Below, in pieces: positions 12,574-22,700 of a DNA stretch of 64,000 bases (positions are counted from its first letter, which is position 1; each line of letters starts with the position of its first letter). The notes under the pieces were generated by a model. The model did no database searches. It had not been told where the DNA came from and worked only from the letters and a program-made list of their open reading frames with translations. The position numbers were made by a program, and so were the translations under genes. Where the stretch lies: contig NC_135551.1 in the NCBI RefSeq assembly GCF_964340395.1, positions 2,099,501-2,163,500 of the forward strand, written 5' to 3'. This DNA is from Glandiceps talaboti. Its lineage: Eukaryota; Hemichordata; Enteropneusta; Spengelidae.

Positions 12574-12623
12574 AGTTGTTATTGCTGTACATCTTCTAAG
12601 CCTTGCTATGTCACCTCTCAGAA
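12574..12623 (-). CDS. CTU1: CTU1 exon: [11 protein letters not shown] segment
   Basis: The acceptor is ATTGTGACAG before TTCTGAGAG and the donor is ACAACT then GTAAGT. The 50 nt finish the Val codon started in the previous exon and code for [16 protein letters not shown], the conserved CTU1 segment after ETVLMN. It is too short to show as a separate open frame and was found by expecting this motif. It ends in phase 0. The next expected exon (PRCKP ... YFSTEC ... RGHAR) was not found in the 12.5 kb to the left. Confidence 0.93.
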
Positions 12624-13748
12624 CTGTCACAATAGAAGGATAATAATTTAGAACATGCAAAATTGTTATTTTTTTTTAAGTTATTTTTTCCAATTTTTTC
12701 TTTGAAAGAGAACTCAGTATGGAAGGTGGTCATGTTGTTACACATATCTGCATACATTTTTTGAAAGAGAACTCAGTATGGAAGGTGGTCATGCTGCTAG
12801 ACATATCTGCATACATTCTTTGAAAGTTCTTTCACTTGTCTATGAATCCTTGATGTTATCTTTGCAATATACATCATCCTTTGGCTGTTGCTATGGGCAT
12901 GTTCTTGTTGCTAGGCACATATACATACATTTTTTGAATGTTTATTTACTCATCTATTAATCCTGTTATCTTTGCAATATATGCTATCATTTGACTGTTG
13001 CTATAGGCATGGACTTGTTACTAGGTATATCTGCATACTTTTTGAAAGTTTGTTCACTTGTCTTAGAATCCCTGTTGTTATCTTTGTGAAATACACCATC
13101 ACTTGGCTGTTGCTATGAGCATGGTTATGGTTGCTAGGGAAAGTTGCATACATTTTTGAATGTTTACTCACTTGCCTACCAAATGATGAAATATACTTCG
13201 TTGTTGCCAAGGGAGTGGTCATGGTTGCTAGGGCCAATTGTGTCAAAATGTTTTTTAACATAACCTGCAGAATAACACTTCTAGAAACATCTCACCAAAG
13301 TTCAGTCTCACTGACAAAGTACTTTTTGAGATATAAGTTTTTGACCAAAAATCACACTTTTACACCTAATTTGCATATCACTAATGAGATCATTATATGC
13401 TCAATATTTCTTCATCTATACACCCCAGATCCATCCCCATTAAATTTCAACATAATCTACTTAGTAATTTTGGAATTAAAGATTTCTGACCTGATGGAAT
13501 CATGTCATGAACATATCTTACATTTAATCTACAGACCCCTAAGCACGTTTCCACCAAATTTCAGACCTATCTACTCAATAGTTTTTGAGTTTAAGTTTTT
13601 TGACCAAAAATGACATGTTTTTGACCCAAATCACATACCTGAGATGTGATCATTGCTTTGAACAATTCCCCAACTAGACACCAAAAGTAATGTCCCCACC
13701 AAATACCAAAGCAATCAGTGTGGTGATTTTTGAGTTTAGGTCGTCCAC

Positions 13749-13779
<31 letters not shown>

Positions 13780-16700
13780 AGCAGGCAGGCAGACAGACAG
13801 ACAGACAGACACACAGACACCACTCGATGGCTATAGCACTACTGAATTGACTAGTATTAAGATATATGTATGAACGTAATTTATGATACGTATCAAGAAA
13901 TATTCTGGGATTCCCTACTATGCAATCAACAGTTCTAAGACTGCCAGAAGACATGCATCGACATTATACTGGAATGTAGTTTTATATAAGTATTTTTACC
14001 TGAGTAAAAAGGTGATAAACTTAGCTTGTGCCACTTTAGGTACGATAACACCAGCCTTGTGTTTGTTTCCCTATAATAGGATGTGTATATATTCCTGACT
14101 TGAGCCACAAAGATCTGACTATAAAGTTATTTGTAGGCAAAGTGTTACTGTGTGCATTAAGAGAACTTGACCAGCTTTTACCATTCATAAGTACAGTTTC
14201 TGCAATGTCATCAGCATTATGTCCTGTTACAATTTTATCAGCTCCAAGTAACACTGCACCACGATCTAAAGCTTGTCTTCTGAACACACCACAGAAAGTA
14301 CCTATATAATTGTAAAACAGTAACAATGTGGTAGTAGAAAGTACCTATAATTGTAAAACAGTACCAATGTGGTAGTAGAAAGTACCTATAATTGTAAAAC
14401 AGTACCAATGTGGTAGTAGAAAGTAACTATAATTGTAAAACAGTAACAATGTCATAGTAGAAAGTACCTATATAATTGTAAAACAGTAACAATGTCATAG
14501 TAGAAAGTACCTATAATTGTAAAACAGTACCAATGTGGTAGTAGAAAGTAACTATAATTGTAAAACAGTAACAATGTCATAGTAGAAAGTACCTATATAA
14601 TTGTAAAACAGTAACAATGTCATAGTAGAAAGTACCTATAATTGTAAAACAGTACCAATGTGGTAGTAGAAAGTACCTATAATTGTAAAACAGTAACAAT
14701 GTGGTAGTAGAAAGTACCTATAATTGTAAAACAGTAACAATGTCATAGTAGCACAACTAAAATATTTGATATTAAAAAAAAAAATGTTTATCCACATGCC
14801 AATCCATATTTGTTACCCATACAATATGCACAATTTGACTGTTGCTATGGGTGTGGTTTTTGTTGCTAAGCATATTTGAAAACATTTTAGAATGTTTATT
14901 CACTGGTCTGTCATTATCTTTGTAAATTATACAGACATTTGGCTGTTGCTATGGGTGTGGTCATTTGCAAGGCATATTTGCATATTTTTTTGAATGTTTA
15001 TACATTAACCTACCCATTCCTTTTGTTACTTTTGTTACTGTTACTACAATATGAAATGCCATTTGGGTGTTCCTATGGATGTGGTCTTGTTGCTAAGCAG
15101 ATATGTATATTTTTCCTTGAAAAGTATTCTAACAAAACACTAAATCAACATCCCTACCAAATATCAAAATAATCTTGCCAGTGATTTTTTTTACTTTCTG
15201 TCACTCATAGATAGACAAACACTCTCAGATTTATATGTTTGAACCTAACATGAATGAATAGTTCAGCTGTGCTAATACCAATGTGTTCAAACATGTAAAT
15301 CTTAGTGCCATTGACAAGGAGGTGAGAATACTCCATGCTGCAATTCAGACCTAGGTGAGAAAACCCGATGCTGCCATTCAGACCTAGGTAAGAAAACCCA
15401 ATGCTGTCATTCAGACCTAGGTGAGAAAACTCCATGCTGCCATTCGGACCTAGGTGAGAATACTCCATGCTGCCATTCAGACCTAGGTGAGAAAACACCA
15501 TGCTGCCATTCAGACCTAGGTGAGAAAACACCATGCTGCCATTCAGACCTAGGTAAGAAAATTAAACCCCATGCTGCGGTTCAGACCTAGGTAAGAAAAC
15601 TCCATGCTGCGATTCAGACCTAGGTGAGAATACTCCATGCTGCCATTCAGACCTAGGTAAGAAAACCCCATGGTTCCATTCAGACCTAGGTGAGAATACT
15701 CCATGCTGCCATTCAGACCTAGGTAAGAAAACCCCATGGTTCCATTCAGACCTAGGTGAGAAAACCCCATGCTGCCATTCAGACCTTGGTGAGAAAACCC
15801 CATGCTGCCATTCAGACCTAGGTAAGAAAACCCAATGCTGTCATTCAGACCTAGGTGAGAAAACTCCATACTGCCGTTCAGACCTAGGTGAGAAAACTCC
15901 ATGTTGCCATTCGGACCTAGGTGAGAATACTCCATGCTGCCATTCAGACCTAGGTGAGAAAACACCATGCTGTCATTCAGACCTAGGTGAGAAAACACCA
16001 TGCTGCCATTCAGACCTAGGTAAGAAAATTAAACCCCATGCTGCCATTCAGACCTAGGTGAGAAAACTCCATGCTGCCATTAAGACCTACGTGAGAAAAC
16101 CCCATGCTGCCATTCAGACCTAGGTGAGAAAACCCCATCTTGCCATTCAGACGTACATGAGAAAACCCCATGCTGCCATTCACACCTAGGTGAGAAAACC
16201 CTGTGCTGCCATTCACACCTAGGTGAGAAAACCCTGTGCTGCCATTCAGACCTTGGTGAGAAAACCCCATGCTGCCATTCAGACCTAGGTGAGAAAACCC
16301 TGTGCTGCCATTCAGACCTAGGTGAGAAAACCCCATGCTGCCATTCAGACCTAGGTGAGAAAACCCCATGCTGCCATGCAGTCCTAGGTGAGAAAACTCC
16401 ATGCTGCCATTCAGACCTAGGTAAGAAAACCCCATGCTGCCATTCAGACCTAGGTGAGAAAACCCCATGCTGCCATTCAGACCTAGGTGAGAAAAGTTCA
16501 TGCTGCCATTCAGACGTAGGTGAGAAAACTCCATGCTGCCATTCAGACCTAGGTAAGAAAACCCCATGCTGCCATTCAGACCTAGGTGAGAAAACCCCAT
16601 GCTGCCATTCAGACCTAGGTGAGAAAAGTTCATGCTGCCATTCAGACGTAGGTGACAAAAGTTCATGCTGCCATTCAGACCAAGGTGAGAAAACTCCATG

Positions 16701-19700
16701 GTGACAGGGAGTTCTATGTTTCTAAAAATTGCAATTTTTGATTTCCCAACTAGACACTAAAAGGAACTACCAAATATAAAAACGGTTGGCCCAATAGTTT
16801 TCGAGTTTAAGACAGAGAGACAGACATCACACCATGCCTATAGCACTACTGAACCCCTATAAATAACAGAAATTACAGCAACACTGGTGGAAAGTGTAAA
16901 ATCTATTTTCCTTTTTAATAATCTGAACACTCCAAGAAAAGTTTCCAACTGTGTGAAAAGAAAAGTACCAAATTTTTCAGTTTTCTGATTTCACTTTTCA
17001 CTTTTTTTGCATTTATAGACAATTTCGAGAATTTAATTGGACACTCCCCTTCTCTCTGGTGGATACAAAAAAATTGTGAACAACACAAGGAAGGAGTGAC
17101 CAAGAATTGCTTTTAAACATGCAACTGGCGGCGCCTGGCACCATTTTTGCATATGACTGACTGTATGTTTGGAGGTGGAAAACTTGTGATGACTCACTGA
17201 CAAGTAATCACCAAAATATAAACATTCCCTATATCTGGGTTTTTCACATGCAAATGCCGCATATTTGAATAATCCTGAATGACACACAATCTAAGCAGCT
17301 GTTTGCAGGGGAATTGTCTCATTTGGGGAGGTTTTTCATTCTATGAAACAAACAGACTGATTTTCAAATAATTTGTGTATCAAGTTACCATCCTACGACA
17401 TTCACAAATAATTTGTACATGATACATGACCTGTGTGTTTCTCGAAGCACAGAAAAAAATGCTGAAAACAAGACCCAGAAGCTAGTGCTCTGTACAGCAG
17501 TTTGAATTTCCTGCATTTGCATAGCTTAGCCATAATCCTCTTTATATAGGGTAGTTGTGTCTTTAAATAAAATCTGTGATTTACAAATACTCACAGTTAT
17601 TTTTTAATCCAATTTGTTTGACTATAGCATCCATTGTCCAACCGTAAAGTTCCTGAAATATAAAAAAAAAATTGCTCAAACCTTTTGTCTGAACTTTTCT
17701 ACATCATGTATCATTCAATGATATCATAAAAGTTGACTGATATAAAATGGATTGCCATGTCTTGAAATGTCAGTCTGTGGTTATGACTGATATAAATCTA
17801 CTGTAGGAGGTGCTATACATGGTTTGACATGCCATAAAACATACATTATTAGAGTGTAACTTACCTGATAGGATACATTATTAGAGTGTAACTTACCTGA
17901 TAGGATACATTATTAGAGTGTAACTTACCTGATAGGATACATTATTAGAGTGTAACTTGCCTGATAGGATACATTATTAGAGTGTAACTTACCTGATAGG
18001 ATACATTATTAGAGTGTAACTTTCCTGATAGGATACATTATTAGAGTGTAACTTACCTGATAGGATACATTATTAGAGTGTAACTTGCCTGATAGGATAC
18101 ATTATTAGAGTGTAACTTGCCTGATAGGATACATTATCAGAGTGTAACTTTCCTGATAGGATACATTATCAGAGTGTAACTCACCTGATAGGATACATTA
18201 TTAGAGTGTAACTTACCTGATAGGATACATTATTAGAGTGTAACTCACCTGATAGGATACATTATTAGAGTGTAACTTACCTGATAGGATACATTATTAG
18301 AGTGTAACTTACCTTATAGGATACATTATTAGAGTGTAACTTACCTGATAGGATACATTATTAGAGTGTAACTCACCTGATAGGATACATTATTAGAGTG
18401 TAACTTTCCTGATAGGATACATTATTAGAGTGTAACTTACCTAATAGGATACATTATTAGAGTGTAACTTACCTGATAGGATACATTATTAGAGTGTAAC
18501 TTACCTGATAGGATACATTATTAGAGTGTAACTTGCCTGATAGGATACATTATTAGAGTGTAACTTACCTGATAGGATACATTATTAGAGTGTAACTTTC
18601 CTGATAGGATACATTATTAGAGTGTAACTTACCTGATAGGATACATTATTAGAGTGTAACTTGCCTGATAGGATACATTATTAGAGTGTAACTTACCTGA
18701 TAGGATACATTATTAGAGTGTAACTTTCCTGATAGGATACATTATTAGAGTGTAACTTACCTGATAGGATACATTATTAGAGTGTAACTTGCCTGATAGG
18801 ATACATTATTAGAGTGTAACTTACCTGATAGGATACATTATTAGAGTGTAACTTACCTGATAGGATACATTATTAGAGTATAACTTACCTGATAGGATAC
18901 ATTATTAGAGTGTAACTTACCTGATAGGATACATTATTAGAGTGTAACTTTCCTGATAGGATACATTATCAGAGTGTAACTCACCTGATAGGATACATTA
19001 TTAGAGTGTAACTCACCTTATAGGATACATTATTAGAGTGTAACTCACCTGATAGGATACATTATTAGAGTGTAACTTACCTGATAGGATACATTATTAG
19101 AGTGTAACTTGCCTGATAGGATACATTATTAGAGTGTAACTTACCTGATAGGATACATTATTAGAGTGTAACTTGCCTGATAGGATACATTATTAGAGTG
19201 TAACTTACCTGATAGGATACATTATTAGAGTGTAACTTACCTGATAGGATACATTATTAGAGTGTAACTTACCTGATAGGATACATTATTAGAGTGTAAC
19301 TTACCTGATAGGATACATTATTAGAGTGTAACTTACCTGATAGGATACATTATTAGAGTGTAACTTACCTGATAGGATACATTATTAGAGTGTAACTTAC
19401 CTTATAGGATACATTATCAGAGTGTAACTTACCTGATAGGATACATTATTAGAGTGTAACTTACCTGATAGGATACATTATTAGAGTGTAACTCACCTGA
19501 TAGGATACATTATTAGAGTGTAACTTACCTGATAGGATACATTATCATAGTGTAACTTACCTTATAGGATACATTATTAGAGTGTAACTTACCTGATAGG
19601 ATACATTATCAGAGTGTAACTTACCTGATAGGATACATTATTAGAGTGTAACTTACCTGATAGGATACATTATTAGAGTGTAACTTACCTGATAGGATAC

Positions 19701-22700
19701 ATTATTAGAGTGTAACTTGCCTGATAGGATACATTATTAGAGTGTAACTTGCCTGATAGGATACATTATCAGAGTGTAACTTTCCTGATAGGATACATTA
19801 TCAGAGTGTAACTCACCTGATAGGATACATTATTAGAGTGTAACTTACCTTATAGGATACATTATTAGAGTGTAACTCACCTGATAGGATACATTATTAG
19901 AGTGTAACTTACCTGATAGGATACATTATTAGAGTGTAACTTACCTTATAGGATACATTATTAGAGTGTAACTTACCTGATAGGATACATTATTAGAGTG
20001 TAACTCACCTGATAGGATACATTATTAGAGTGTAACTTTCCTGATAGGATACATTATTAGAGTGTAACTTACCTAATAGGATACATTATTAGAGTGTAAC
20101 TTACCTGATAGGATACATTATTAGAGTATAACTTACCTGATAGGATACATTATTAGAGTGTAACTTGCCTGATAGGATACATTATTAGAGTGTAACTTAC
20201 CTGATAGGATACATTATTAGAGTGTAACTTTCCTGATAGGATACATTATTAGAGTGTAACTTACCTGATAGGATACATTATTAGAGTGTAACTTGCCTGA
20301 TAGGATACATTATTAGAGTGTAACTTACCTGATAGGATACATTATTAGAGTGTAACTTTCCTGATAGGATACATTATTAGAGTGTAACTTACCTGATAGG
20401 ATACATTATTAGAGTGTAACTTGCCTGATAGGATACATTATTAGAGTATAACTTACCTGATAGGATACATTATTAGAGTGTAACTTACCTGATAGGATAC
20501 ATTATTAGAGTGTAACTTTCCTGATAGGATACATTATCAGAGTGTAACTCACCTGATAGGATACATTATTAGAGTGTAACTCACCTGATAGGATACATTA
20601 TTAGAGTGTAACTCACCTTATAGGATACATTATTAGAGTGTAACTCACCTGATAGGATACATTATTAGAGTGTAACTTACCTGATAGGATACATTATTAG
20701 AGTGTAACTTACCTGATAGGATACATTATTAGAGTGTAACTTGCCTGATAGGATACATTATTAGAGTGTAACTTACCTGATAGGATACATTATTAGAGTG
20801 TAACTTGCCTGATAGGATACATTATTAGAGTGTAACTTACCTGATAGGATACATTATTAGAGTGTAACTTACCTGATAGGATACATTATTAGAGTGTAAC
20901 TTACCTGATAGGATACATTATTAGAGTGTAACTTACCTGATAGGATACATTATTAGAGTGTAACTTACCTGATAGGATACATTATTAGAGTGTAACTTAC
21001 CTGATAGGATACATTATTAGAGTGTAACTTACCTTATAGGATACATTATCAGAGTGTAACTTACCTGATAGGATACATTATTAGAGTGTAACTTACCTGA
21101 TAGGATACATTATTAGAGTGTAACTTACCTGATAGGATACATTATTAGAGTGTAACTCACCTGATAGGATACATTATTAGAGTGTAACTCACCTGATAGG
21201 ATACATTATTAGAGTGTAACTTACCTGATAGGATACATTATCATAGTGTAACTTACCTTATAGGATACATTATTAGAGTGTAACTTACCTGATAGGATAC
21301 ATTATTAGAGTGTAACTTGCCTGATAGGATACATTATTAGAGTGTCACTTACCTGATAGGATACATTATTAGAGTGTAACTTACCTGATAGGATACATTA
21401 TTAGAGTATAACTTACCTGATAGGATACATTATTAGAGTGTAACTTACCTGATAGGATACATTATTAGAGTGTAACTTTCCTGATAGGATACATTATCAG
21501 AGTGTAACTCACCTGATAGGATACATTATTAGAGTGTAACTCACCTTATAGGATACATTATTAGAGTGTAACTCACCTGATAGGATACATTATTAGAGTG
21601 TAACTTACCTGATAGGATACATTATTAGAGTGTAACTCACCTGATAGGATACATTATTAGTGTGTAACTCACCTGATAGGATACAATCTTTAGAGGTAAA
21701 CCATATTGCTGTTCATTTCTTTTGACTGTCTGAAAGACACATGAGAAAATTGTTAAAGTATTTTATTGTTATATCTGTCTGTACAATGGCATTGTATGTC
21801 AGATAAAGGTAATACATATTTCTGACGTCTCATCAATTTATTATTAACATTATTATTATTTCACACAGGCAATTTATAAAGCCTGTTGCATACAGTAAGA
21901 TATGTATATGAAGGGCTAGGAGTAGCAGTGTGGGTAGTCTATCTGCTAGACCTCGGATGTTCTTCTGATAAAATACGACACACGACCGAACATCGCTATC
22001 GAGGATGGAAAATCCAAGGTTTAGTAAATGTCATCAGGATATAATTAACTGCCAATCAGAGATCCGCATTAGCGACAAGCACAAACAGAGGACAATAGCT
22101 AATTTTTCATGCATATTCATCTTAAGGAGGGGCTTGTAAAAATAACCACCAATGCGTTAACTGAAATGTGTGAATGACAACGTCTACACACTCATCAAAC
22201 ACAATTACCATAAACCGATAAGACATAGTAATGACGTAACATGTGTTTGTCAACATCTGCATGCAGAGATTGAATATATTAAAGTATATATATATATGCA
22301 TACATGGCCCAACCCACCGCTTAACGTAATCTCAATGGAATCTCCGGTCTGAAAATGACATTTGCTAGACTGTTCGGGCAAGCGCTCACTGCGAACTTCG
22401 TTTGCTTATAGTATCGAAGGAAAGCCCGAACATCTAGCAGCAAGACTACATTGTGGGTAGCCGTCCTAGCTTTTGTTTGTCACTAGATGGCGCTATCCAT
22501 CAACAAACTGTACTTACCTCGAGTGAATCATCCCTATAACCAGTGATGCCTTCATCCACAGATAACAATAATAATTTGAGACCATAATTATAGCGTTCAT
22601 TGACAAGTTTCAATACATATGCCAAAACTGTCGAATCTGATTCAAACCATACAGAAAAGGGAAAACAATATAATACACTATATGATAAAATGTACTCAAT

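Noticed and set aside
15549-16699. Long minus-strand frames (150-227 codons) as a repetitive protein gene
   Set aside because: They arise because the unit is 33 bp; two of the three frames on the strand stay open, and unit variants include in-frame breaks.
17841-21684. CRISPR-like array
   Set aside because: Units are contiguous 32-bp repeats without variable spacers, in an animal gene intron.
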